From Arbacia lixula (taxonomy: Eukaryota; Echinodermata; Echinoidea; Arbacioida; Arbaciidae), in NCBI GenBank assembly GCA_963669155.1, contig OZ022589.1, positions 15,284,272 through 15,348,271 on the forward strand: DNA of 64,000 bases, given 5' to 3'. A program made the translations under genes and the position numbers. Positions 22,386 to 34,026 of this stretch are shown one piece after another (position 1 is the first letter of the stretch; each line of letters starts with the position of its first letter). The notes below the pieces were generated by a model that ran no database searches, was not told the DNA's origin, and worked only from the letters and a program-made list of their open reading frames with translations.

Positions 22386-23035
22386 GTGGGTGGAATGTGT
22401 TATTGAGCTAGAAGAGAAGCTAGAAGAGAAGCAAAAAACAAATTAGGGTACGATGGGAAGGAACGATGAAAGGTAAAATGGCGATTACCCCACTTAATAC
22501 AATACCTTCACATACAATGAAATATAATAATCATATAATGATATAATGAAATGGTCATCACAGTTAATATGTTCTCATCAATATGCAATGGAACCACGGA
22601 AGAGGTAATGGTCTTATCTCTCCTCAAATATTTTACACTTTAGAGGAATAACAAGAAAAAGGCGACCATTGTGTATCACACCTGTCAATACGCTTGTAAC
22701 TACCATCACACTTCCATCAATAATGAATGATGCTTCTGGGAGGAAAGAAGTTGTGAGTTGACATATGACAAAAAAAAACTGCACAGTGGCCATTGTTGTG
22801 TTCTGAATTAGATATCTGATAAACACATAATTTCAAATCCGTTTTTGTGCACAAGTGAAAATCTCAGTAAATATTTTAAGCGTTATGATAAAATCCTGAA
22901 TTGTGTCTGAATTGGGATGCAATAGCTATTTTTATGGATTTATCAATTGAGCATTTGATACCCTGTCGTATATATACAATAATATAAGCAAAATTGCGTT
23001 ATTACGGGATTCGGGGCATACCACTTCTTTTGTTT

Positions 23036-23664
23036 CAAGGCTATCGAGCTGACAGAAAATAATACACTGTGTATAACTCACATACTTCTGATTTCATGTT
23101 TCTTACACCTGGTGTACCACAGGGTTCACTACTCCGAGGAAAGCATTTACATTTTGATCAATAAAGTGAATGTTCATCTAATGCATGTTCACAATTAGCT
23201 TTTGTGCAATAGATTATCTCTAAACATGTTAAAAACTCAATTTGTTGTTTTCAGACATAGGCAAGACCTAAATACTTGTTATAATGATGATCCCTTGTAC
23301 ATCAACAACATTAGAATGAAGCAATGTTCTGTGTTTACATATCTTGGAGTGCTTGTAGATATGTATTTATGTTGGGATTTACATATAAATTTTGTTTGCG
23401 GAAAAAATATTAACATAATAACGTAACATTGGTATCATGAATAATCTGAAACTCACTATTCCACGTAAATTCTTGTTAATGATGTACAATGCATTCACAG
23501 TGCCTCACATCGCTAATTGCAATGCGTTATGGGGTTATTTGCATCCTTCTAAATTAGTCAGACTTCATCGTTTATACAGAACAGAATCCTCCGTACTATG
23601 TGCCAGTTCTCATTACCTTGAATCTTCGTTTCCCCTGTTTGAACGTTTCTTAATGTTTTTTTAA
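23036..23664 (+). pseudogene. Fragment of a non-LTR retrotransposon reverse transcriptase
   Basis: One frame reads LTPGVPQGSLL at 23105-23137, the RT GVPQGS motif. After a deletion, CNRLSLNMLKTQFVVF (from 23205) and FTYLGVLVDMYLCWDLHI match the N-x-LSLN-x-x-KT and YLGV-x-D-x-x-L-x-W-x-x-HI motifs of CR1/L2/Jockey-type RTs. A further frame (23437-23664) continues with FLLMMYNAFTVPHIANCNALWG. The catalytic FADD region between GVPQGS and LSLN is deleted, and frames are interrupted. A dead, 5'-truncated copy. Confidence 0.75.
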
Positions 23665-24391
23665 TATAAATACGATGCAAATTGCATGTTTAACGCGACA
23701 ATACTTTTCAAACCTAATATATCATGCACATGTTTTCATTGAATGCTGAAATTCATCAGTACAATACCCTTCAACCTGTTAAATTCCACATGTGGAAAGT
23801 TAAATACAAAATACTCTTTCCAAATTAGCCCGTTGTTTAGGTCCAGTAACCTAGAATTCATTACCAGCCCACATTCAGAATACTTAGTTTCGTAATTCTT
23901 TTGAAATCAACTTGTAAACAGTGTCAAAATAAAATGTAAGCCAAATTACAAAGGTTAACTGACTGGCAATGGAGCCACGTTGCTCAGGCATGTGTTTCTT
24001 TTGTAATAGCTTTAAACACCACATGGCCGAGGTAATTCGACTCATCTTCTAAAATCCCTTATACCACATGTTTTATAATACAGGTAACCTAGGCTCTGTG
24101 GCGCACTGGATGCATCGCATTCTTAATTCCTTTGTCTATCCTTTTCGCAGCAGCTAGGATCAGTGCCTAATTTATTGTAACCCGCGTTTTTTTCGTTTTG
24201 CCTTATTTTGCCTTAAGGGTATTATGTAATAGTAAGTGACGTGAGCACATATGGGAGAACATGATTGGTAGATTTTGTTTTGGTATGATAGCACGAGGGT
24301 CCGAGAGTACATGAGTTTGAGGGAGTGGTGTGAGAAGCTATTTGTCGTGTACATAATCGGGTGTGATTAAACACGCGCCTAAAATCAACCA

Positions 24392-24633
24392 GCAACAACA
24401 ACAACAAACTCGTGATTGACGAAAGACCTGTTTTGTCACCCACGGGGAGGAGTCCTGTGTGCGGGAGAGAGTCGGGGAAGTCTGGGGACTTGCTGCATGA
24501 GAGTGAGTGTATCCGCCCCAACGCTAGCTGCCACTGTTTCTGCTGTGATGAGCGGGAAGTGAAGACGGCCGTCGTGTGGACACAAATTCTTCCGGGAGGC
24601 AGGCAACAGGGTCTTCAATTCCTCAAAATAACT
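24392..24633 (+). CDS. Candidate coding exon, unknown product
   Basis: A GC-richer stretch open in one frame, with the segment SECIRPNASCHCFCCDE and ending GLQFLKIT at a GTAAGT donor after 24633 (phase 0). The Cys-rich core and higher GC stand out from the AT-rich flanks. A possible acceptor is CAACCAG ending at 24392. No family recognised. It could pair with 25987-26275, which starts in the same phase. It may equally be a repeat fragment. Confidence 0.22.
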
Positions 24634-24877
24634 GTAAGTCTAAACCATGTCAGTTTGCGGGGGGTTTCTACAATTGTTTAACTTCTGTATAGGCAAGTCT
24701 TTCAGATTGAAGTTTGGCTTTCAACTAAAGTGAACATTTTAAATGCAAACAATTTCTTACACGAAAATTACCATTTCAGATTGAATGATTTCTTCTAGTT
24801 CGAAAACTGAACGTATGTATTTTTCAGCAAAAACTGAAATGTGTTTAGATTTTAGTGAAAGGGCTTTCTGGGGTAAT

Positions 24878-25453
24878 TTCAATTTACAAAGAAATTTTAA
24901 GCATACATCCAGTAATAAGGATAGCGTGCTCCATCCTGTAAATGAACGAAAAACAAGTCAGACAAAAATCTTGGAACCAGACGGGATTTGAACCTACAAT
25001 CTACTGCTTACCGGGAAGCGACTTAACCACGCAAGCTATTGCTATATAGTTCACGGGTCAAGACACGACAACATGGAAACAAATACCCGAAAGAGTCTCA
25101 TTTCATCTGACTCATTAATATTCATGAGTAGTCCGCCGTAGGGACAATACGGATAGATTTTAGTGAAAGGGCTTTCTGGGGTAATTTCAATTTACAAAGA
25201 AATTTTAGGCATACTCCCAGTAAAAATGAGCCTCTTTCGGGTATTTGTTTCCATGCTGTCGTGTCTTGACCCGTGAACTAGAAATAGCTTGCGTGGTTAA
25301 GTCGCTGCCCGGTAAGCAGTAGATTGCAGATGCAGGTTCAAATCCCGTCTGGTTCCAAGATTTTTGTCTGACTTGTTTTTCGTTCATTTACAGGATTGAG
25401 CACGCTATCCTTATTACTGGGTGTATGCCTAAAATTTCTTTGTAAATTGAAAT
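24878..25453. mobile_element. Inverted pair of tRNA-like SINE copies
   Basis: The arms at 24878-25106 and 25222-25453 are reverse complements. Each holds a tRNA-like promoter: on the right copy, A-box-like TAGCTTGCGTGGTTAAGTCG and B-box GGTTCAAATCC (about 25334-25344); on the left, the same on the minus strand. A 63-bp block (TTTAGTGAAAGGGCTTTCTG and on) occurs in direct orientation at 24849-24911 and 25157-25223, suggesting a duplicated flank or nested insertion. Confidence 0.7.
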
Positions 25454-25986
25454 GTGTTTAATTAGTAGTCAAATGTCATAAATGGCCTCTTTTGGCAAGT
25501 AACAAAAATCAGCCATTTTATGCCAGCCATGTCGAACTTTGAGGAAGCCTATATTGTTGGGTATTTCTCATTGATTGGTACCATCGTGTATTTACGGCAT
25601 ATATTTATATTGGGATGAAAATGAGAAGTACATTAGCGTGGATATATGTTTTGATAATCAATGGTTTATGCAACTTGCGCATTTTGTTAACAAGCGGTCA
25701 TAAGTAATGGTTGCTTGTTAAATGGAAGTATTGTACATAGCAGTGGTATGAATCATTCTAGCACTGGACATTATTATGCTAGTACATGGCTATTATGCTA
25801 ATTGGAGATATCGAGGAGATATTCGGTTGCTGTTTTTTTTTTTTTTTCGGAAGTCTATTTGGTAAACCAAATGGTGTGATTATTGTCATTTTAAGATGTC
25901 GTGTGTTTTACAAGATATAAAGTTAAAGCGTACAAGTTATACTTGGGTTGAATATATATTTATGATGTGTTGTAACTATATTTCAG

Positions 25987-26275
25987 CCGCAATCAAGGGT
26001 TCAGCCACCACGTGCCCTTGCACCCAGACCGGGCGGTGACTGTTCGGTTTCCTGGTCTCCATCATCGACGTCGCCGAGCATCGAGGATCGCAACTACAAC
26101 CACCTAAGCTCGGGCATCGACAACGGGTCTTTTGATGAACTCGCGCTTCAAAAATCAACGTTATCGCGATCTGGTCGTCAAGGCAACCGGGTTGTATTGA
26201 CGCTGCGCACTGCGCTGAACATTATCAACAGGCCATATCCAGGTTTTGATATCTGTACCGAAGGTAGTTTGATGT
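25987..26275 (+). CDS. Candidate terminal coding exon, unknown product
   Basis: A good acceptor (TATATTTCAG ending 25986) is followed by a GC-rich, stop-free frame: PQSRVQPPRALAPRPGG, then SIEDRNYNHLSSGIDNGSFDE, ending CTEGSLM at a TAA about 26275. The other two forward frames are stopped. It is Ser/Pro-rich and hydrophilic, like a receptor or cytoskeletal tail. No family recognised. It is phase-compatible with the 24392-24633 candidate, with the SINE pair in the presumed intron. Confidence 0.28.
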
Positions 26276-26959
26276 AAACCCATAATTTAATTCATTACTT
26301 TTGATATATAGATGACTAGTAGACAGAGTCAATCGGAAAATATTTGATTGTTTATCCATCCTCATTCCTATTTCAAGATAATTGTATTGAGGCAACATTT
26401 CACTGTTCAATTCAATTGCTATGTGTATGTTATTGCGTTCCATTATAATCTGATTATTTCATGCATTCCTTATTAAAGTTTCATTTTGAAACTACATAAA
26501 CATTAGTTCCGAATTTTATTCTTTATTTATTTTATTTATGAAGAACCCCACAATGTGACAAACAGAATTCCTCCTCTCTAAATACTCTTTACCTGGCGCA
26601 ACATAGAATAAAATAAGTTAACAGCTTTAGCTCCCCGGTGTAATTATTTTATTTATCTGCATGCTCTTTTTACACAGGTGTACCCAATTTATCAAGCCAC
26701 TGAGGCGTTAACGGGTTAACCTTTTTCTGCATTGTTTATACTTGACCCATGCTCGTATTGGGTATTCTCATTTGACTCATGCATACTTATTTGCAGTAGA
26801 AAAACCACCTTAATGCATATCATGTAATTATACACTAACAATTAAACACATTATCCTTGAATGTGTTGAAGTTGCAAATATTCGTATTAACTTTTTTGAT
26901 TGTCCTGACTTCAAGAGATTATTTAGAGATATTTCGCGATAATGTGTTATAACCCTTCT

Positions 26960-27165
26960 AAAGAAGATCAATCTTTACTCTAGATTTTAAGTGGGAAACT
27001 GATCGTATCCCAATCACAACAGATATACCCTTGGGCAAGGTATTTTATTCCAATGGCCTAGTCTTTCGGAGGAGACTTTAAACCGTCGGTCCTGTGTAAA
27101 GGAGAGTCACACCATTGGCACGTTAAAGAACCTGCTTCTCTTTTCATAAAGAGTTGTGAAGTTAT
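26960..27165 (+). mobile_element. SINE-like conserved core sequence (tentative)
   Basis: The block GGCAAGGTATTTTATTCC, then TTTCGGAGGAGACTTTAAAC, CGGTCCTGTGTAAAGG and CACGTTAAAGAACCTG resembles the deeply conserved central domain shared by many invertebrate SINEs. Recognised from memory of that motif pattern only. The head and tail of the element were not defined. Confidence 0.4.
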
Positions 27166-27490
27166 CCCGAGGAAGTAGTTAACATATTGATTTATTTCTG
27201 ATTTATAATCGAGCTCAAATTCTGTAAATCACATTAAGGAAACTAGAATTGTATAATCTTTTAAGATGAACTGTTCGACACTTAAATGACACTCAAGTGT
27301 TATTAATGTCGTTAATTTCTTATCAATCAGTCAATCAATCAATCATTGTTTGTACTTACATCTCTGCAATACTCATGTTGTGCCGCTTTTTATTAAACAT
27401 CGCTATTGGTGATCAGTCACTATTTATATTGACCTATGTTAAGTCATATGTTGATATAATACATGTTTTAATGTTGTATATTTTTTTTAG

Positions 27491-28525
27491 TTCTAGATTC
27501 GATGTACTGGTGGTTAAGACGCGACCCATCGACATCGCCTGGCCCGCCAACGCCCAGGAGATCGCGCGGGAGATCCTGGATTATGTCACGGACGGCGACA
27601 CACGCCCTCTCCTGGTCCATGCCTTCTCCGTCAGCAGCCACGTGTACGCCGAGATGCTCGACCTGATGGATGCATCAGATGGAGAAGAAGCGCGCGTCTG
27701 CGGAGCGGAGTAGCCGTTAGGCCTATACGACAGTGCGTTACCGCATCGTTGATCAGATCCTGTACAGTTGTATTCTCTCCAGGGATAGCTACGAGGGTAT
27801 CTACTCGCAGGCCGCCAACAACTCCTTTACGCAGTTTGTCATCAAGAGGGTTGCAGAGACCTACTATTGGCTGACCAACAAGTACATCATGGATAGCATC
27901 GTCAAGGTGAGCTTGAAGGGTGAACTCTCCGGTGAGCATTGGCGTGAAGATGTGTAGTAAGCCAATGTGTTTTTCAGAGAATGGTAATGTAAGAGTTTAA
28001 GGTCCGTCTCATTGGCGGAGATGTCGCAAGGACAGCATAAATAAGTTACAGAGACTTACAGGAGACTTGAAAAAAAAAATCAAACACATTCTAATTCACG
28101 ATGACTTCTCGGGGACCTGTCTAGTCTCGCTGAGACCCGGTCTCAAACAAGCCACATATTTTTTATATTTTACAAGGCATAAACTCAGCAGTAATGTACG
28201 TTTTGAGGAATCATAATTCATAATGATTCATTAATGTATGAAAGAAAGCGAGAATTTCCAAAGAAACAAAGCGAGTTTATTAACGGTCCTATTTTTCTGC
28301 ATTGTCATTCAGGTGAATGAGATCTTTACTGGCCGTCCGGTCAAGGCGCCCGCCCTGAACCTCTTCTCTCGCGATGACCAGATCGCCACGACAAAGGAAA
28401 ACGACGAGTTGGTCGAGCAGTGGCGCAAGCCACCTTGACGTCAAGTGTTGCAGAGCTCCCCACTTTGCGAAGCACAGTGACGAGTAGGAGGAGAGCATCT
28501 ACGGCTTTATGGGCAAGCTGACACT
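27491..28525 (+). pseudogene. TMEM53/DUF829-like (alpha/beta-hydrolase-type) pseudogene
   Basis: Exon a (27491-about 27720) follows a TTTTTTAG acceptor and reads FDVLVVKTRPIDIAWPANAQ and RPLLVHAFSVSSHVYAEML. Exon b (to 27906) reads YRIVDQILYSC and ETYYWLTNKYIMDSIVK, then a GTGAGC donor. Exon c (from 28313) reads IFTGRPVKAPALNLFSRDDQ and DELVEQWRK, then in a shifted frame APHFAKHSDE, a stop, and EESIYGFMGKL. These match the DUF829 family in order. The reading is broken by a frame change and stops at 27711-27720, a frameshift near 28432, and TAG at 28485-28487 where Tyr is expected. The nucleophile elbow reads FSVSS instead of a glycine-rich FSVGG. The retained intron argues for a decayed gene copy rather than a retrocopy. 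The N-terminal exon was not found. Confidence 0.72.
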
Positions 28526-28555
28526 GCAGCGAACACTAAGAACACTGAACACTAG

Positions 28556-28945
28556 GCTAAATCTTCCTTAAGGAGTGGTCACTATAGTAGGATGGTCACT
28601 TTAGTATAGTCAGTATAGTAGGATGGACTTTGGCACGACTTAACGAAGGATGAGTGAGGGAGATAATTAATCCGCGCAGCCAGCTTGGCAAGTGAACAAG
28701 AAATCTCTCCTACCAGAGATGCCATTATAGGATGGACTTTTGCGAAACTTGACAAAATGGTAAGGGAGAGAGAGAGCCCGTTGAGCTAGCGCAACAAATC
28801 AACTCTAAATTTCCTCTAAAATAAAGGTCACGATGAATTAACGGATGGGCTTTGGAACGATTTGAAGAGAACGCGCAGAGGTAGCTCAACTAATCAACGC
28901 TACATATTTCCTTAAGGAGAGGTCATTGAAGGGTGGACTTTCCCA
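28556..28945. repeat. Degenerate minisatellite, about 110-130 bp units
   Basis: Phrases such as CCTTAAGGAG(T/A)GGTCA, AGGATGGACTTT, and GGGAGA followed by CAAC-AATCA recur three to four times with strong divergence. It lies immediately downstream of the pseudogene. Confidence 0.55.
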
Positions 28946-31597
28946 CAGAGGAACACCGGGGTAACTCCACACATGTCCTATATAAATATCAGCGACACAT
29001 CTCTCTCTTGATTAAGCTGCGAGCTTTAGGATTGACTGGTCAGAAATAACCGCCAATCTTAATTGTTTACATGCCGAAACTCGCACATCATTATTGAGCC
29101 AGCGGACTGCATCTCCTTTGGGGTATTGAGCATAAGTTTATAACTGATGCGGGGGAACAAAAGGTATTTTGTATTCACCCATTGGACAGTCAGTATAGAC
29201 ATGTTCACCGTAATAGCGGATCATATTCAGATATGCCTAGAATGAGTATTTACCTAACTTGTAACATTTGACTCAAGTCATCGCTGTATGTGTTATGTCA
29301 CACAAAGAAGAATGTTTCATTATCATGTATGTATATTATGAAACTGATATGTGAGCCAAGAATCTGAAGGTTGAGATTTTGTACGTCGTATACTGTGTAA
29401 AGTTGACTTGAAAGAGTTTGGATTGATGAAAAAGAACCAGGGGTATGGGGTATGGGAAGAATGATTATTAATTTGATAATCATCCTTACTGACTGGTTTA
29501 CCATGATATGCAATTGATACAAAGAGCTCAGTACAGAGAACTGTGTGGCACTCCATGATCGCCTAAGTCACACGACAAAGCACCCAGAGAGAGAGAGAGA
29601 GAGATAGTATATCAAGCAGTCATATTAACTATCAAGATAGCTTGGATAGACCACAAGGCAAATCATAATCGTTGAATTATTTCACGAAAAAATGGATTAC
29701 ATGCATGAATACTTTTGAACAAAGAAAGACACCACCTCTCTTAACCCTAATCCTACCGGTGTATTTCTAAGCATGTTAGGGTGTGGGGGGGGGGGGGGGC
29801 AATATGGCCATGGGCCGCCCGATTCCCTCAAAATTTTTTTTGATAAGGGTCAAGAATTATGTACTCTACAAGCTGTATAGCTAAATTTACGAAAGTGCCT
29901 TTGTTTTTCAAATTCAGTAATGTATGCTCATTCATGCTAGAAATCACTAGATAAAGCCTCATAAATATCAGGTACAAATGTCTTTCAAAAATTTCTCATC
30001 AATTCCTGAAAAAAAGGATAGGTTGTGGTAATTATTTCTCACGTATTTCATTGTTTTTCGTCAAGCGCATTTTGCGATTTGAGTGTAAGTGTGTGTAAAT
30101 GTGGGTTTATGTGGGTTTGTGTGTGTTGTAATTATTTACACTACCTATTAGAGAAGTATTTACATAAAATGGGAAACCTCCTGCAGGATTTTGTCCATAT
30201 GGTTGTGCTCAGTCATATAGAAAAATAGCGAAATTTCAGTGACATGTGTTTGGTAAACGTAATCTAATATTGGCACGGTAGGTCCGATCGTCATGAATTT
30301 GGTATCAAAATGTGCGGAAAGGATCAGAAAAAAAAATCATGTATGTTTCGAAATATTGAGGTGTTCGGAAGTACCGACAAAAATTGACGGGGGTGGGGGA
30401 ATAATGCACCCCTGTGAGTATTAGGATTAAAGGATTATGTGAAGCACGTTGAATTCTCAATACTGCACATATAAGGGAAAGTTGTCCCATGATGTATTAG
30501 TGTATGACCGGCGGCATGGATCATTCTTCGACACATATCCCCGTCACACACACGCCTGTGTTGCAAGTAATAGCATGTGAAGTGCACAGTATTGATGCAA
30601 GAACACGACATGGAATTCATTCTCTATAAGAAGCAGAATAATTGTGGTTATATTTAATTGAGGAAAGCAATGTTTGAACAAACTATTTCTCTCTCAAATG
30701 ACATTCTATTGCATGTGAATCTCCAACGATATAAGCTATCCATCATGTACATTGCATATCTATATATTCATGTTATCAGAATCAGTGTTGGCGTGTGTAA
30801 AATATCTAATTGGTGATTCAAATGGCTTAGCTTCTTTGCATTGTAGAGTGTACAGCTCAGTTTTTCTTGATTTCTCCCGAGATTTTCCTTCACATATACA
30901 TATCTATACATATCTACGTCGGGTTTCGCTGAAACTCCTTGCGTCGGACGCAAGGACGACACAGGGAAGGATCAAAGAAGTTAGCAAGCAAGCTGCCAAC
31001 CCCACGTAAAAAAACACGGACGGCCAGTTGTGACCATGGCATAAGGGATCCTAGTATAAATGTACTATCTTTTAAAGGATGGAATAAATAAGAACTTAAT
31101 AAGTTATATTTCTAAGCGTTAAATAAAGACAGTATTATAAAAGAACAGGTATGTATTTTTAACTTTTTGAAATAAAATGTATGTTTCTCACATATCCCTC
31201 ATTCTCATTTTCAATTTTAGATTGTAATATTTTTTTTTTTACTTTTTTACTCTTGATTTTAGTTGTATTTTTGAGAGGGGGGGGGGAGGCTCAGCCAGCA
31301 AATATGTAAGAAAACAACATGACATTTTTTATATTCAGGAGAGTTTTTATCGACAATTGCCAAAGTGTTGCATCACTGTTTGAATTGAGTTTTGACTAGG
31401 ACAATTCTCTGCATCCACAATATAGATATTTGAGCGTTCCCTTCATTAAAACAATGAGCATTTACATGATTATACATGGACCAGTTTCATCATTACCATA
31501 TTGATATATGTCATGAATTTGAAAATGTTGATGCATTCAAGAATAAAAAATATATTTGTGGGGAAAATAAGCAACCGTCTACGTCTGCTTATCTGAA
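28946..31597. other. No gene recognised
   Basis: AT-rich intergenic sequence with a short GA tract (29587-29604) and a poly-G run (29787-29801). Open frames here are short, with no recognisable protein or splice context. Confidence 0.5.
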
Positions 31598-31824
31598 TAT
31601 AGAGTACCGAAGTGAGACGCCATTTGAGCATTATTGTCAAGACAAATGGCTCTAAACAATAGGGGCAGAACAAGCAGCAGTGATTACAACGGGGAGTGTA
31701 ATTTAGAGTACCGGAAACGAGCCCGATAGACAATATCAGACAGGTAAACCTCTCAGTGGAGTGAGTTTGTTTAGAGCCAATTTGACAACATGTTCATGTG
31801 ACGACACCACTTCGGTACTCTATA
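31598..31824. mobile_element. TA-flanked MITE (TIR TAGAGTACCGAAGTG), copy 1
   Basis: It starts TATAGAGTACCGAAGTG and ends CACTTCGGTACTCTATA: perfect 15-bp terminal inverted repeats with TA duplicated outside. An inner inverted pair (TGGCTCTAAACAA / TTGTTTAGAGCCA) surrounds the centre. A second copy lies at 60796-61026. About 223 bp, noncoding. The TA target fits a Tc1/mariner-type source (inference). Confidence 0.92.
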
Positions 31825-31906
31825 TGAAAGAATGATTGCATCGGAAGAGAAAAGAACGAAGATGGCTTTAGAGAAAAGAGAGGTGTGGGGGGGGGGGGTA
31901 GAGAGA

Positions 31907-31976
31907 GAGAGGAAGAGAGGAGGAGGGAGAGAGAGAGAGAGGAGGTTGGGAGAGAGAGAGACGGAGAGAAAAGCGA
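31907..31976. repeat. (GA)n tract after a G run
   Basis: A G-run (31888-31898) is followed by GA/GGA-rich sequence. Simple repeat only. Confidence 0.85.
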
Positions 31977-32255
31977 GCGCCATGGAAAAGTAGTAACATT
32001 TCAATGGCCAATTATCTCACAGCATGTCATATATAGTTCATGTTTCTACAAGATTGTATTAGATTTAGAGGGCTCTCGGGTCACTTTCAGGATACATTTG
32101 GGCAACAAATCCCCCCTCCCCCATGTGATTTTTTCATAAATTGCACATTTCTTTAGACAAAAAAGAAAATTACCTCAGTAATAGATAGAAACTTGTTGAC
32201 AATCTGCAAGTATATATGTTTAATACTCTTTGAAAAGGTAACAACATCAGCAATC

Positions 32256-32329
32256 GGTCTGTTGGCTCAGTTGGTAGAGCGTCAGACTGATAACCTGAAG
32301 GTCGTGAGTTCGATTCCTGACATAGATGC
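32256..32329 (+). tRNA. tRNA-Ile(GAT)-like sequence, probably SINE head or pseudogene
   Basis: The D-arm GCTC-AGTTGGTA-GAGC is intact. The anticodon arm TCAGA-CTGATAA-CCTGA has one mismatch and anticodon GAT (Ile). The T-arm has one mismatch and an 8-nt loop. The acceptor stem pairs at six of seven positions with two wobbles and a mismatched first pair. No oligo-T terminator follows closely. These defects favour a pseudogene or SINE head over a working tRNA. Confidence 0.55.
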
Positions 32330-32401
32330 TCTTTTGGTTTTTTTCTCGTTGATTTGAAACTAATAGTCTATACGCTAAAATCACCAAGCAAAACCACCGA
32401 C

Positions 32402-32700
32402 GTCTTATAGCCTAGTGGTAGGGTAAGCGCCGGGACTACCTCACACTCGTGCTAGCGAGCACGGGTTCGAAACCCGCTAACTCCAAGGTTGCAAAACCAA
32501 GGTTCAAGGATTGTCGGATGGCCCGGCAAAGGCATTGGGATCACCCTTGTTCCTCCCCTAAAGAGTTAGAGTCTATAGTTTTTATAGGCTATAGTTTTTA
32601 GGAGGTAGGAAGAGATACGCGAATGGGCCGGTCGCCATACCAGAAGGGAACTAATGGTAGTCGGTAAGGGTGATAAGCTTAATTGCGGAAGCCCGAAGTC
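32402..32700 (+). mobile_element. tRNA-derived SINE-like element
   Basis: A-box-like TAGCCTAGTGGTAGGGTAAG (from about 32408) and a perfect B-box GGTTCGAAACC (32464-32474) in a GGGTTCGAAACCC stem-loop. A non-tRNA body with CCCGGCAAAGGCATTGGG follows. The 3' limit is approximate. It lies about 70 bp downstream of the tRNA-Ile-like head. Confidence 0.5.
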
Positions 32701-33012
32701 ACGACACCTGAACTCCTGGCAATCCATCGCTTAACCTTTTATTTTGTTGTTGTTAAAATATTGACTTTAATTGTTGTTTTCCTTCTATCTCTGATGACAA
32801 CAATCAACCAGAGCATCATCTTTTTTGTTCCGTTTTTCATTATTCCATATTCCTCTTCTTATTACTTTTCTGCCCGGTTTTTTGTCCGTTGATTTTCTAC
32901 ACTTTCCTGGAGCATGTTGCATATAGTTTTTTTTTAATTATTCTACCTTACCATCAATGGTAGCTACATGGCCCTGATCTCTGATATCATCCAATCTTTC
33001 TTATTTGCACAG

Positions 33013-33639
33013 AGTAGAGGGTATCCTCAACCAGCAAGGCTATCATTCAATCCTACAGCGGAAGGCCTTTCCTTCAGGGAAACGCCTGATCGGAGGAGGG
33101 TTCGTTTTCCAGTAGGACAATGACCCAAAGCACACGTCAAGACTATTCAAAGAATATCCAAAGGCTACTTGAAGAAAAAGGAAGAGACACAAGTCCTGGC
33201 AATCATGGATTGGCCGCCCCAGTCTACAGATTTCAATCCCCTTTCTTGTCATTTATGTTTTTGAATAAATAAAAGAGGTTTCCATACATGTAGGCCTATT
33301 GTTTAATTTTATTTGTGTGTTTGACTTCTAACGAGGAAAAGGAAAAATGAATGAAGTTACGCATTTAACCCTGTATAATAATGAAAAGCTCTGGATATCT
33401 AGATTACACGAATGTAATAAAAAGGTTAGCATTTTGAGAAAATGCCATATTGACTGGTAGGCAGCCATTTAATAGAGTATAACTTTGTTTGAATCAAGGA
33501 TAAAATGTACATCATTATATACTATTCACTTTAAAACAAAACTTGAACTATGCTATGAGCCTAAATATCAATAAAGCCTACCAATTATAGAAAAACACAC
33601 TGAATGCAGGTGTTCCTAAACCTTTGGAGTTCAGTGTAT
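33013..33639 (+). pseudogene. Tc1-like transposase remnant
   Basis: The frame from 33013 reads VEGILNQQGYHSILQRKAFP, GKRLIGGGFVFQ, a TAG, then DNDPKHTSRLFKEY: the DNDPKHT block carrying the second catalytic Asp of DDE Tc1 transposases. After a frameshift, DWPPQSTDFNP follows (the WPPQSPDLNP block). The region ends with a terminal-repeat-like CCTTTGGAGTTCAGTGTA at 33622-33639. The N-terminal half and left end were not found. It is dead through at least one stop and one frameshift. Confidence 0.85.
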
Positions 33640-33994
33640 CTCTCTTACTTTCTCTCCCACTACATATTCCTCTTACTTTCTCTCTCCCTATACGGTACAT
33701 ACAGCTGGCCACCATACCGTACCGGGTAGCAAGCGAAGGAAGGGCAGACCACATCATTATATACCATTCACTTTAAAACAAAACTTGAACTATGCTATGA
33801 GCCTAAATATCAATAAACCTACTAATTATAGAAAAACACACTGAATGCAGGTGTTCCTGAACCTTTGGAGTTCAGTGTATCTCTCTTACTTTCTCTCCCA
33901 CTACATATTCCTCTTACTTTCTCTCTCCCTATACGGTACATACAGCTGGCCACCATACCGTACCGGGTAGGCAAGCGAAGGAAGGGCAGACCAC
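33511..33994. repeat. 242-bp tandem duplication spanning the Tc1 end
   Basis: The unit beginning ATCATTATATACTATTCACT occurs at 33511 and again at 33753 with only a few differences, through GGAAGGGCAGACCAC. It includes the transposon end and its flank, so it arose after insertion. Confidence 0.95.
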
Positions 33995-34026
33995 AGCGAA
34001 GGTGGATAGAATCAATCAATGGATAG

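Larger units (their letters stand above)
18432..23035. other. Receptor 3' flank / intergenic, repeat-rich, no gene recognised
   Basis: It begins with the receptor 3' UTR of unknown length. It contains triplet and dinucleotide tracts and a decayed fold-back arm, listed separately. A GC-richer patch at 21310-21480 is open in two frames but has no recognisable protein. Otherwise nothing supportable is seen. Confidence 0.5.

Noticed and set aside
32256..32329. Functional tRNA-Ile
   Set aside because: First acceptor pair mismatched, T-arm mismatch with 8-nt loop, no close terminator; better as a SINE head or pseudogene.
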